The position numbers were made by a program, and so were the translations under genes. A DNA stretch of 64,000 nt from Gemmatimonadota bacterium (lineage in GTDB: Bacteria > Gemmatimonadota > Gemmatimonadetes > Gemmatimonadales > Gemmatimonadaceae): assembly GCA_016191225.1 (NCBI GenBank), contig JACPPC010000011.1, positions 124,001 through 188,000 on the forward strand. The letters run 5' to 3'. The notes beneath the pieces are model-generated. The model did not search any database. It saw only the letters and a program-made list of their open reading frames with translations, and was not told the origin of the DNA. This document shows, in pieces, positions 50,081 to 60,275 of this stretch; within the stretch, counting starts at the first letter, position 1, and each line of letters opens with the position of its first letter.

Positions 50081-51568
50081 TCACGTGCCGCCAGATTTCA
50101 GTTGCGACGGACCGGATACGACGACCGTGAGCGGATTCTGCAGCGCCGAGCAACCGTTCGGGATGCCGTAGCCGAGAGACGTGGTCGTCGATCCACCGTT
50201 CGACGCGGTGAGGTACACGTGATTCACGATCCCGGCCATCGACCATGTCGGAAAGGTAGTTCTCGCCAACGCCAGGATGCCCGCCATGTGGGCAGCTGCG
50301 AGCACGTTAGAGCAGTAGCCATAGGTAGCTCTCGTGTCGTCATACGTGCCAGAGTAACGCGTGGTATAGGCGTAGAAGGGTCCCGCCAGCGGCACGAAGG
50401 TGCCGACTTGCGAGCGGTTCGCGCCGCAGCCCGAAATTGAGCCCGAAGCAGATGAGCCATCCTCACGCACTCCTGCCACCGCGACAACGTCGGCGAAACC
50501 TGCGGGATATAGCAGGGTGTCCGCGATCGCGCGGTCGCCGACGGGCGCCACGATCACCGAACCGTTCGCGATGAGCGCACCGACAAGGGTGGCCTCACCC
50601 GCGCATTGAGAATCGTGGACGAAGCCAACCAGCACGATTGGCATCGACTGCTCGATCGCGGAGTTCAGCCCAGCGTAGTATAGCGCGACGTCAGGATAGC
50701 CCCATTGATCGAACATCCGCCAAACGAAGATGTTGCTTGCGGGAATGCCTGGCGCAACGCCGACCACGCCAACCGTGTTGTCGCGTGCAGCGAGGATGCC
50801 GAGTTGGAAGTTCCCGTCGAGGAAGTTCGAATTGCAGGCATTGTCGTAGCCGGCGCAGTTACCGCCAGGAATGGCCGGGTTGTCGCTCGCGGGGAATACA
50901 CCTGTCCCGAGCAACATGATGCGAGCCGCAGATCCTGTGGACTGATACCATGCGCTCGGAGCGTTCACGAGCGAGACGTTCCACGGCGTCACCTGTGATC
51001 CGCCTGAGTTCATGGTCGGCGCCCCTACGCGAAGCGACATCGCCGCGTCCATTGCGATCGGCTGGGTTGCCGACCGGAGCCTCGGCACCGGCTCGATGAA
51101 GTCGACCAGCGAGTCGCTTCGCATTGCAGTGAACAAGGCGCGTGGCACGCGCACCAACGCCAGTGCGGCGCCGCCAAAGAGCTGCAGGACCTCTACTCCA
51201 TTCGCCGAGAGGCGCTCGACCGCCGCGCGAGTGCTCGCTCGCGAGACCGGCGACCTCATGCCTCGGCGCTCGACGATTCGCTCGGACGTCGGGTTCTTGA
51301 AGGCAACAAACGCCAGTCGACCGGATTCATCAAGCGCCGACTGAAGCTTTTCCGAGTCGGCCTGAAACTCTGCGACTTGCGGTGGGAGTTCGACCCGAGA
51401 AGCGGGGACATCCCGAATGGTTGCGGTCGCGAGCTCGCGCGGAGCGGCTCGCTCGCGCTGCGTTCTCGATGTCGTGGGAGCGTCAGCACATCCCGCCGCA
51501 AGGCTTGCCAGTGCAAGCAGGCACCACGTGCCCGCTCGACTCCACACCAACTCCCATGTTCTGTCCAT
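50081..51568 (-). CDS. Subtilisin-fold (S8-like) lipoprotein without catalytic residues
   Basis: The 495-residue protein has a lipobox (LASLAAGC, Cys27) and an I9-like propeptide region (about 84-165). A subtilase-like core follows. The Asp motif is IMLLGTGVF (Gly221 in place of Asp). The His motif is DGNFQLGILAA (no HGTH). The oxyanion region is VIVAPVGDRA (Asp for Asn), and the Ser motif is CSNVLAAAHMAGI (Val422 in place of Ser). Framework pieces such as VVGVAPGIPASNI, YPAGFADVVAVAG and AAAHMAGILAL remain, so the fold is probably kept while activity is lost. The gene then hits TGA in the middle of an Ig-like domain. The ATG at 51568 gives the signal peptide. Confidence 0.7.
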   Translation of the reverse strand: MDRTWELVWSRAGTWCLLALASLAAGCADAPTTSRTQRERAAPRELATATIRDVPASRVELPPQVAEFQADSEKLQSALDESGRLAFVAFKNPTSERIVERRGMRSPVSRASTRAAVERLSANGVEVLQLFGGAALALVRVPRALFTAMRSDSLVDFIEPVPRLRSATQPIAMDAAMSLRVGAPTMNSGGSQVTPWNVSLVNAPSAWYQSTGSAARIMLLGTGVFPASDNPAIPGGNCAGYDNACNSNFLDGNFQLGILAARDNTVGVVGVAPGIPASNIFVWRMFDQWGYPDVALYYAGLNSAIEQSMPIVLVGFVHDSQCAGEATLVGALIANGSVIVAPVGDRAIADTLLYPAGFADVVAVAGVREDGSSASGSISGCGANRSQVGTFVPLAGPFYAYTTRYSGTYDDTRATYGYCSNVLAAAHMAGILALARTTFPTWSMAGIVNHVYLTASNGGSTTTSLGYGIPNGCSALQNPLTVVVSGPSQLKSGGT

Positions 51569-51661
51569 TGTGCGCTCCAGCTGTTCGTGCGCGCAGGGCA
51601 TCGTCGCCTGTGCACGCAGACTGCCCTCCGAGTGAGCCAGCATTCGCAGGCTCATTGCGCT

Positions 51662-52747
51662 CTACGGAGGCGCCGAAGTGCGCCGCCAGAGGCCCCCGGA
51701 CGTTCCGATCAGCAACGCGCCGTCCTGTGCTCGTGCCCGAATGCGCGCGCCACTGGCTCGCGATGGGGTGCCGAGGGAATGCCACGTTCTCCCAAGATCG
51801 TCAGTCCTGAACACGGCGAGCGAATCCCGAACTCCGTCCTCGGTCACTACGGACGCCAGCGCGAGGAGGGCCGATTCCCCCGCCGTGGCGATTCGAAACA
51901 CCGATCCGACTCGAGGCAGCGACAGTGTGCTCACCCATGTGGCCCCGCCATCAGCTGATCGAGCGACTTCCCCCGGAACCCCCAGTAGGACGGCGCCCGG
52001 CTCTGCTGACGGGGCGAGCACGTCGAGTGTGGCGGGAGGGCCGCCGAGACCGAAGGGAGCCGAGGTAGACCACGTCGTTCCGCCGTCATTCGACTTGAGC
52101 AAGAGCGCGAGGTCAGCGCCGTTTCCCATCGCCGCGTACATCGCGCTTCCCAGAATGTCAGACTCGAAAATGGCGAACACGCCCAACCCAATGGTCGTCG
52201 AGGTTCCAGCGACGAATCGCCACGACTGACCGCCATCCAACGTTTGCACGATCGAACCACTCAACCCAACGGTGACCACTCCGGGTCTCGACGGACTGAC
52301 GGAAATCGAGCAGGCATGCGCGTTGTAGTCGTTCGCGGCGGCAATGCCGCCGTCCGCGGCGCGCCAAGCGGTGCCGGGGATGAGAGTCGAGTCCCACCGA
52401 CCCTCTCGGACATACGCGATCGACGAGGTTGCACTCGGCGCGTTCGCGTTCGCCGAGGCCCAGAGGTTCCCGGACCTGTCCGTCGCCATGCCGGTGACCC
52501 CGCAGCATGTGAGACCGTCCTGAACCCAAGCACCGTTCGGTGCGCGTCGCAGCACCCCGCCGGCTTGCGTTCCAACAAGAACCGTGTTGTTCGCGGACAG
52601 TACGGCCACGACCGACGTTTGCTCCGGCCCCAGGAACTGCCAACAAGCATCCGAGACCGACGAATCACAGGGGATCGATGGGGCGGTGGCACCAGTGCAC
52701 GCGACCGAGGCGATGACGAAGAGGGTGAGCGCGCCGCCGAACCACAT
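51662..52747 (-). CDS. Exported Asp-box (BNR-like) beta-propeller protein
   Basis: The 361-residue protein begins with a lipoprotein-type signal (LTLFVIASVAC). It contains repeated Asp-box motifs SxDxGxTW: TLDGGQSW, SNDGGTTW, SADGGATW and TDDLGRTW. These mark a six- or seven-bladed propeller as in sialidase-like and VPS10-type proteins. Two Cys pairs (IPCDSS...DACW and LTCCG) may be disulphide linked. It lies 93 bases upstream of the subtilisin-like gene on the same strand with similar lower-GC composition. Enzymatic activity is not evident; a binding role is likely. Confidence 0.7.
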   Translation of the reverse strand: MWFGGALTLFVIASVACTGATAPSIPCDSSVSDACWQFLGPEQTSVVAVLSANNTVLVGTQAGGVLRRAPNGAWVQDGLTCCGVTGMATDRSGNLWASANANAPSATSSIAYVREGRWDSTLIPGTAWRAADGGIAAANDYNAHACSISVSPSRPGVVTVGLSGSIVQTLDGGQSWRFVAGTSTTIGLGVFAIFESDILGSAMYAAMGNGADLALLLKSNDGGTTWSTSAPFGLGGPPATLDVLAPSAEPGAVLLGVPGEVARSADGGATWVSTLSLPRVGSVFRIATAGESALLALASVVTEDGVRDSLAVFRTDDLGRTWHSLGTPSRASGARIRARAQDGALLIGTSGGLWRRTSAPP

Positions 52748-52972
52748 CTCACCCGCGAGCGACCGCTTGGAAGCGCGCGTCGTCTTGCTGCGCGACTCTC
52801 CCTTCGTCGAACCGGCGCAAGCGCGACCTGTGCGCACCTTCGACCGCCTGGCCTCGAGATGCCCGTGCCCGAGCGACGTCGCTCGCGACGACTGTGGCAA
52901 CACCTGAAAGCTCGTGAGGTCGGGCGCGGTGTCAAGCCGGAAGTTGACTGACGCCTTGACGGTACACAACGA

Positions 52973-52993
52973 CAACGGGCGCGCCGCCCGTTG
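52973..52993 (-). terminator. Terminator-like hairpin after the secretion-tail-like gene
   Basis: An 8-base-pair stem (CAACGGGC with GCCCGTTG) and 5-base loop lie 12 bases beyond the stop of the gene at 53005. The T-tract on the minus strand is interrupted (TCGTTGTGT). Confidence 0.6.
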
Positions 52994-53004
52994 CGACGCG
53001 CCCG

Positions 53005-53484
53005 CTACCGTTTCACCACCATCTTGCGCACGATCACGAACCCGTCGACCTCGAGCCGGTAGAGGTAGATCCCTTCCGGTACGGGCTTGCCCGTGCTCAC
53101 CATCTTGCCGTCGCGCAGGGTCTGGTACTGGCCATCCCAGTACGCGGTGTACTGGCTGCACGGCAGCATCTTGCCCTCAATGGCCTGCCCGGTGGAAACC
53201 CCACCGCCCCCATCCTGCAGCACCGGAACCGCGATCGGCTGCGAGAGCAGATTGTAGATCCGCAGCGTGACCTTGAACTGCCGGTTCGGGTCCTTGCACC
53301 CTCCCGCGTCGCCCACGGTGAAGGGGATGCGCGTGTCGGGATTGAACGGGTTCGGGTAGTTCTGCCCCAGGATCACTCCGGGGTTGCGTGCGCGCGCCTC
53401 AGGTCGCTGCTGCGCCCACACGCGGGGGAGTCCAGCCAGGCCGAGGGCAAGCACCAGCGTGAGTGCTGCCCAACGACGTTTCAT
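53005..53484 (-). CDS. Small exported protein made of a T9SS/FlgD-like C-terminal domain
   Basis: The 159-residue protein has a signal peptide (LTLVLALGLAGLPRVWA). It then consists almost wholly of the domain usually found at the C-terminus of type IX-secreted proteins. The marks are LGQNYPNPFNPDTRIPF, VTLRIYNLLSQPI and a C-terminal PVPEGIYLYRLEVDG...VRKMVVKR. Here the tail stands alone with an insert containing Cys residues (GGCKD, MLPCSQY). It could be a truncated cargo, a surface adaptor or a FlgD-like protein. Presence of a type IX system cannot be judged from this window. Confidence 0.75.
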   Translation of the reverse strand: MKRRWAALTLVLALGLAGLPRVWAQQRPEARARNPGVILGQNYPNPFNPDTRIPFTVGDAGGCKDPNRQFKVTLRIYNLLSQPIAVPVLQDGGGGVSTGQAIEGKMLPCSQYTAYWDGQYQTLRDGKMVSTGKPVPEGIYLYRLEVDGFVIVRKMVVKR

Positions 53485-53592
53485 CTCCTTTGCTCCTTCG
53501 AACGAGGGAAGTGCTCCGGTCGCGCTCCTGTCGGTATGGGGACAGCTGCATCGGCGTATGGACTGCAATCTGACGGAGGGCCGAAATCGGTG

Positions 53593-55320
<1,728 letters not shown>

Positions 55321-55342
55321 CGGCCCGCCGCGGCGCACGCGG

Positions 55343-56116
55343 TCAGCCGCCGGCCCATCGGGCCCCCTCCCACATGTCGAAGGCGCGAAGCGGCCGGCCG
55401 TCGGCGAGGTGCTCGTGCAGGAACTCGCGCAGGAGCCGCTGGTGCGCACGGCCGGTGGCGTCGTCGAGATCGCCCGGCGTCGATGCGTCGCCGGCTTCGG
55501 CGACCCAGTGCCGCAGAGCGGTGCGCGCCGGTGCCGGCAGGGCGCGCACGCCCGTGCGCTGCCGGGCGCACGCCGGGCAGAGGGCTCCGCCGTCGCGGTG
55601 GCTGAAGCCGGCGTCGGCCGCGGGATCGAGGGGGCGATGGCAGAGCGCGCAGCGGTCGAGCGCGGGAGCGAACCCCAGTTCCGCGACGAGGCGCCAGGCG
55701 CCGGCGAGCGCCGCCACCCGCGCTCGTCCGGGCGGGGCGCCGGCGATCGCGTCGAGCGTGGCGAGGAGGGTGTCGTACAGCGCCGCGTGCTCGTCGTCAT
55801 GGGCGAATCGGAGCACGAGCTCGGCGATCGCGCTGGCGGCGGTGAAGCGGCCCATGTCGGCGGCGAGCTCGGGGCGGGACCGCGTGACGTCGAATCCGGT
55901 GAGGGTGTGAAGGTCGCGGCCGGGGCGGAGCGACAGGTGCGCGGCCCCCTCGGCGAAGAGGTCGAGCGAGGCCCCGTGCCTCCCCCGCGTGCGCCGGGCC
56001 CCCTTGGCGATCACCGACTGCAGCCCGACGTCGCGGGTGGCGAGCCGCACGATGCGCGAGGTCTCCATGTAGTCGATGGCGTGCAGCACGATGCCGTCGG
56101 TGGCGACGAGGGGCAT
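55343..56116 (-). CDS. recO: DNA repair protein RecO
   Basis: The 257-residue recombination mediator helps load RecA with RecF/RecR. An N-terminal OB fold ([20 protein letters not shown]) precedes a helical domain. A zinc-binding cluster (CALCHRPL ... CPAC) shows four Cys as in many RecO proteins. The ATG at 56116 gives the usual opening. It is upstream of selB in a two-gene unit and divergent from the gene at 56257. Confidence 0.92.
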   Translation of the reverse strand: MPLVATDGIVLHAIDYMETSRIVRLATRDVGLQSVIAKGARRTRGRHGASLDLFAEGAAHLSLRPGRDLHTLTGFDVTRSRPELAADMGRFTAASAIAELVLRFAHDDEHAALYDTLLATLDAIAGAPPGRARVAALAGAWRLVAELGFAPALDRCALCHRPLDPAADAGFSHRDGGALCPACARQRTGVRALPAPARTALRHWVAEAGDASTPGDLDDATGRAHQRLLREFLHEHLADGRPLRAFDMWEGARWAGG

Positions 56117-56174
56117 GCGGTGAAGATAGGGAGGGCGCGAACCACCGGGACAGGCGGTTCGACTCACCGGCGCG

Positions 56175-56195
56175 GCGCCAGGAACGCTCTGGCGC
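56175..56195. repeat. Small hairpin in the recO divergent intergenic region
   Basis: GCGCCAG and CTGGCGC pair perfectly around a 7-base loop, between the divergent starts at 56116 and 56257. It could be an operator or a leader structure; nothing further supports either. Confidence 0.4.
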
Positions 56196-56256
56196 AGGGA
56201 GGTGTCCCATCGTATCAATTCCCCAGCGACCGACGCGCTTCCCGCCACAGGATCGC

Positions 56257-57081
56257 ATGTCCCGCCCCGCCCGCGCCCTCGTGCGCCTCACGAGCCTGCT
56301 GTTCCTCGCCGAGCTTCCCGCGGCGCGCGTGTGGGCGCAGGAGCAGCTGGCCACGATCGTGGGGCGGGTGCAGACCGCGTCGGGGGTGGCGATCGAGCTG
56401 GTGGAAGTGACGGTGCTCGAGGGGTCGCGCACGGCCGTGAGTGCGAGCAACGGGACCTTCCGCATCACCCGCGTGCCGCTGGGCGGGGTGATGCTGCGCG
56501 CGCGGAGGATGGGGTTCGGCGTGGTGACGGTGTCGGCGCAGATCGACAGTGCGGGCGACCGGCGCGTGATCCTCGAGATGTCGCCACTGCCGCAGATGCT
56601 CGACCCGGTGCTGATCCGCGACCGCAGCGGCTTCCAGAACGAGGCGATGTGGAAGGCGTATGCCTCGCGGGCCAGGTTCCGGCAGTCGGAGCCGAACAGC
56701 TTCGCCTCTCGCGAGGTGCTCGAGCGCTACGGGTCGCAGCCGCTCTCGCGGGTCCTGCCGCACCTGAACGCGCGCTTCCTCACCCGCGACGCCGACAAGC
56801 GGTACGCCGAGCGGAAGTACGAAATCGGCACGCCATTGAACGTGCAGATTGCGACCAAGATGAACGAGGCGGTGAAGGACCCGCCGGGGCCGAAGATCTG
56901 CGTGGTGGAGAACGGGGTGGCGAACGCCGGGGCGACGACCCTCGACGACTACGCCGCGAACCGGATCGAGGCGGTGGAGATGTACCCCCCCGGCTCGCGA
57001 CTCCCGTCCGACCTCGGCCAGCTCGCGCCGACAGGCGAGCGTGGTTGCAACGGCATGGTGGTGGTCTGGCTCAAGTATTGA
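56257..57081 (+). CDS. Exported protein with a carboxypeptidase-regulatory-like domain
   Basis: The 274-residue protein has a signal peptide ([18 protein letters not shown]). A carboxypeptidase-regulatory-like beta domain (about 30-110) follows: [20 protein letters not shown] then [20 protein letters not shown]. The second half resembles the TonB plug-like region ([53 protein letters not shown]). It lacks any barrel. It may be a surface-binding or TonB-associated accessory protein. It is convergent with the B12 operon lipoprotein gene. Confidence 0.72.
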   Translation: MSRPARALVRLTSLLFLAELPAARVWAQEQLATIVGRVQTASGVAIELVEVTVLEGSRTAVSASNGTFRITRVPLGGVMLRARRMGFGVVTVSAQIDSAGDRRVILEMSPLPQMLDPVLIRDRSGFQNEAMWKAYASRARFRQSEPNSFASREVLERYGSQPLSRVLPHLNARFLTRDADKRYAERKYEIGTPLNVQIATKMNEAVKDPPGPKICVVENGVANAGATTLDDYAANRIEAVEMYPPGSRLPSDLGQLAPTGERGCNGMVVVWLKY

Positions 57082-57123
57082 CGGGCCGGCGCGGGTCGCA
57101 AGCGTCGTTGCCGCGAGCGCCCG

Positions 57124-58257
57124 CTAGCGCGAGGTGATCGCGACCGCCCCCTGCCCCGCGGGCAGGTTGCGGATGAAGCCCAGGCCGGCGTTGTACACGT
57201 AGACCCGGCTCGCCGCCCCGGCCCCCACCACGGGACAGTAGATGCGGCCGCGAATGTCGCCGATCACGTCGACGCAGTTGGCGGCCGTGCTGTCGGGCGC
57301 CTTGAGGTCGAGGAACGAGGTCGCGCCCGCGAACGGGCCAACGAAGGCCAACGAGCCGGGGTTCACGCGCAGGGCGCGCCCCTGGAATGTGGACGGGTCG
57401 GCGTACACGAAGGCGTACAGCGAACCGTCGGCCGCGACACTCACCCGCGTACCGAAGGTCCCCGGCGGCGTGGCCCCGACCAGCTCGGTCGTGTTCGAGG
57501 TGAGGGCGACGCGGGCGAGCGAGCCCCCCTGCACGATCGTGGGGGGCACGGTGCCGTAATTGATGTCGCCGCCGCCGCCGATGTAGGCATACTCGCCGGC
57601 GCGCGCCATGTTCGTGGCGCCCTTGACCGTGGCGCCGAGCGCGATCGTGTCGATTGTGGTGATGGAGAGGCCGGAGAGCGAGACCCGCAGCAGCCGCGAG
57701 GGCCCCTGCACCGCGTAGGTGGTGCGACAGGCCTGGTTGGCGTCGAGCACCCAGACGTCGCCGTCGTACACGAAGAGGTCGCTCGGGCACGTGCCGATGC
57801 CGCGCACGAGGCTCACCGTCGGGCTCGCCCCCCCCACGTTGGACACGAACGCGATCGCCTGGCTGTCGCGCAGCGCCACGACGATCGCCCCCTGCGGGAG
57901 GCCGTTGGCCATCGCCGCCGTGCCGGGATTGCTTCCGGCGGGCATCTGGATGGTCTTCACCGTCCCGAGCGCGAGCGCCGACACGTACAGCAGGTCGCCA
58001 CCGCCCTTGGACGAGGTGGTGAGCACGGTGTCGCGCTCGACCCGCAGCGAGCCGCCATCGAAGCTCGCGCCGAAGGCGATGGCCGACGTGGCGGTCCCCG
58101 TGTCGGGGATCATCGTCACGCCCTGGGCACCGAACCCGTTCAGCACGACCGTGCCCTTGGTCGGCCGGAACGCGTTGGTGGGCAGTGTGGCGTCGCCGCA
58201 GCCGGCGACCGCGAGGGCAAGGGAGAGCGAGGCGAGCGGAGGGGCGAAGCGACGCAT
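57124..58257 (-). CDS. Lipoprotein at the end of the B12 uptake operon
   Basis: The 377-residue protein has a lipobox (LALAVAGC) followed by a repetitive beta-rich body compatible with a propeller. Segments such as GGGDLLYVSALALGTVKTIQ, SDLFVYDGDVWVLDANQACR, GEYAYIGGGGDINYG and SRVYVYNAGLGFIRNLPAGQ occur, with Cys residues. Gene order and operon (after a TonB receptor under a cobalamin riboswitch) suggest a surface cobamide- or corrinoid-binding partner of the receptor. That is inference. ATG 58257 is used; GTG 58269 overlapping the receptor stop (GTGA) is also possible. Confidence 0.7.
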   Translation of the reverse strand: MRRFAPPLASLSLALAVAGCGDATLPTNAFRPTKGTVVLNGFGAQGVTMIPDTGTATSAIAFGASFDGGSLRVERDTVLTTSSKGGGDLLYVSALALGTVKTIQMPAGSNPGTAAMANGLPQGAIVVALRDSQAIAFVSNVGGASPTVSLVRGIGTCPSDLFVYDGDVWVLDANQACRTTYAVQGPSRLLRVSLSGLSITTIDTIALGATVKGATNMARAGEYAYIGGGGDINYGTVPPTIVQGGSLARVALTSNTTELVGATPPGTFGTRVSVAADGSLYAFVYADPSTFQGRALRVNPGSLAFVGPFAGATSFLDLKAPDSTAANCVDVIGDIRGRIYCPVVGAGAASRVYVYNAGLGFIRNLPAGQGAVAITSR

Positions 58258-58265
58258 GGTTCGGA

Positions 58266-60275
58266 TCACGGGGCGATGGTGAGTGCCACCGACCAGGCAC
58301 GGCCGACGGCGGGATAGCGGCGCACCGATTCCCAGCGGACGTCGCCGAGGTTGGTGACCGCCGTGGTGACAAGCAAGGAATGCCCGGCGAAGGTTCCGCG
58401 CCAGAGCAGCGCGAGGTCGCTGAGCAGCACGGGGGGCAGCTCGGTGGACGCGGCGGCGGGAGCGGCCGTGTACGAGCGCCGGCCCAGTCCCTGCACGGCA
58501 GCCGTCACGCCGACGCCGCCCCACCGCAGTGCGAGCGATGCGCCACCGCTGGTGCGCGGCACGTACGGCACCTGCAGCACGAGCCCTCCGGCGTCGAGCG
58601 TCGACTCGGTGACCGACCCCCAGGCCGACGCGGTGTACCAGGCGCCGGACGCGGCCGCCCCGCCCTCCACGCCGCGCACATGCTCCAGGCCGGCGTTGGA
58701 CGGGCTCCACGTGAAGTTGCCGGGAAACCAGACGATCGCGTCGCGCACCTCGCGCGCGAAGGCGGCCGCACCCACGGTCATGCCGCCGCGCGCCGCACGC
58801 AGCCCCACCTCGGCGTCGTACGTCACGCGCTCGGGCACGAGGGCACGCGTGGTGAGCCGCTGCGGCGACGCGAACCAGAGGTCGTAGAGGGTCGGCGCAC
58901 GGAAGGCCTGCGAGATCCGCACGAACGGGACGATCGCTCCGGTTCCCTCGACGGCGAGCGAGGCGCTGGGCACCGCCCCCGCCCGCTCGATCGCGTCGAG
59001 CCGCACGCCGGCGACCAGCCGCGCGGCGCCCCACCGCCACCCGCGTTCGGCCGCCGCGTGCGCGCGGGCGCGGCGTGGCAGGTCCATCCCGGTCGCGCTG
59101 GCGGCGTCGAGTCCGGCCCCGAGGCGCAGCGCGACCTCCCCCGCGTCGCCGGAGAGCTCGAGGTCGGGCGAGGCGGTGGCGGCCTCGAAGTCGAGGGCCG
59201 GCGCCGGCGGCGAGCGATACGCGAGCACCTGCGCTCGGACCCCGAGCGCGGCCGTCCAGTTCCCCATCGCCACCGACAATCGGGCGGCCGCCCGGCTCGT
59301 GGCGCCGCGGTCGGCATCGTAGATGCGCACGTTCATCGGGCCCACGAGCCCGCGCTCGGCATGCGACGCGATGACGGTGAACTGGGCCGACGGCCACGCA
59401 CCACCGGCAAATACCGCGACCCGCCGCTCGTCGTTGTTCACGCGCCGCTCGGTCGAGTCGCTGCCGCTCGCGCCGTCGACGTTGGTGAACGCGAAGTCGT
59501 TGACGGACTCCCTCCAGCTCGCCCCCAGCCGCACGCGACCGGTCCCGACGGAGAGGGTGCTCGCCCCCTCGACGTCCCGCACGCCCAGGGAGCCGGCGCG
59601 GACGCTCAGCAACGATCCGTCGCCACTCGACAGCGCCACCACCCCGCCCACGGCCCCGCCTCCGCTCGTCACGCCGTCCGTCCCCGGACGCACCTCGACG
59701 CGGCCCAGCGCCGCGAGGGGGATGTCGGAGGCATCGGCGCGCCCGCTGGCCGCGTCGTTGAGCGCGAGGCCGTCGAGGGTGACGGCGACCTGCTCGGCGC
59801 GCGAGCCCCGCACCGACAGGGTCGCCTCGCCGCGAGCGCCACGGACGGCGACGTACGGGAGGGTGGCGAGCAGCGCGGCGGTGGTTCCCACGCCGGCCTC
59901 GCGCGCCGCGGCGACCGAGCGCGAGGCCGCTTGGCGGCCCGCGTCGCTCGACGTGCGCTCACCACGCGTGACGACCGCCGGGAGGGGCGAGGCCACCGCC
60001 CGGAGGGCAACGCGCAGCGTGTCGCCCGCCCGCGCGGCGCCACCGGGCGGGACGACGACGGTGGCCTCGCGAAAGCCCACCCGGCGCACGAGGAGGGTGT
60101 CGCCGGCCAGGCACGGCACGAGCGCGATGCCAGCGACCCCGGTCGCGGCGCGCGCGGCACGGCTGGTCACCGCGGCGCTCGACACGGCGGCGCCCGATCC
60201 CGCGTCGGCGACGAGCACCGTGCACGCCTCGGGGGACGCGGCCAGCACCCGTGACGCGAGGGCAAGGGCGATCAT
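58266..60275 (-). CDS. btuB: TonB-dependent receptor, probable B12 receptor BtuB-like
   Basis: The 669-residue outer-membrane protein has a signal peptide, a carboxypeptidase-regulatory-like domain (about 20-100) and a plug. The plug contains VAVRGARGEATLSVRGSRAE, VTLDGLALNDAASGR and RVEVRPGTDGVTSGGGAVGG. A 22-strand-type barrel follows with RISQAFRAPTLYDLWFASP and a C-terminal aromatic region (WSVALTIAP). The riboswitch and BtuFCD genes make cobalamin the likely ligand. The ATG overlaps the btuD stop (ATGA at 60272-60275). Confidence 0.87.
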   Translation of the reverse strand: MIALALASRVLAASPEACTVLVADAGSGAAVSSAAVTSRAARAATGVAGIALVPCLAGDTLLVRRVGFREATVVVPPGGAARAGDTLRVALRAVASPLPAVVTRGERTSSDAGRQAASRSVAAAREAGVGTTAALLATLPYVAVRGARGEATLSVRGSRAEQVAVTLDGLALNDAASGRADASDIPLAALGRVEVRPGTDGVTSGGGAVGGVVALSSGDGSLLSVRAGSLGVRDVEGASTLSVGTGRVRLGASWRESVNDFAFTNVDGASGSDSTERRVNNDERRVAVFAGGAWPSAQFTVIASHAERGLVGPMNVRIYDADRGATSRAAARLSVAMGNWTAALGVRAQVLAYRSPPAPALDFEAATASPDLELSGDAGEVALRLGAGLDAASATGMDLPRRARAHAAAERGWRWGAARLVAGVRLDAIERAGAVPSASLAVEGTGAIVPFVRISQAFRAPTLYDLWFASPQRLTTRALVPERVTYDAEVGLRAARGGMTVGAAAFAREVRDAIVWFPGNFTWSPSNAGLEHVRGVEGGAAASGAWYTASAWGSVTESTLDAGGLVLQVPYVPRTSGGASLALRWGGVGVTAAVQGLGRRSYTAAPAAASTELPPVLLSDLALLWRGTFAGHSLLVTTAVTNLGDVRWESVRRYPAVGRAWSVALTIAP

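Noticed and set aside
53485..53592. Candidate tRNA-Sec near selB (ACTGCAATCTG resembled an anticodon arm)
   Set aside because: No acceptor stem, TψC arm or UCA anticodon could be built around it.
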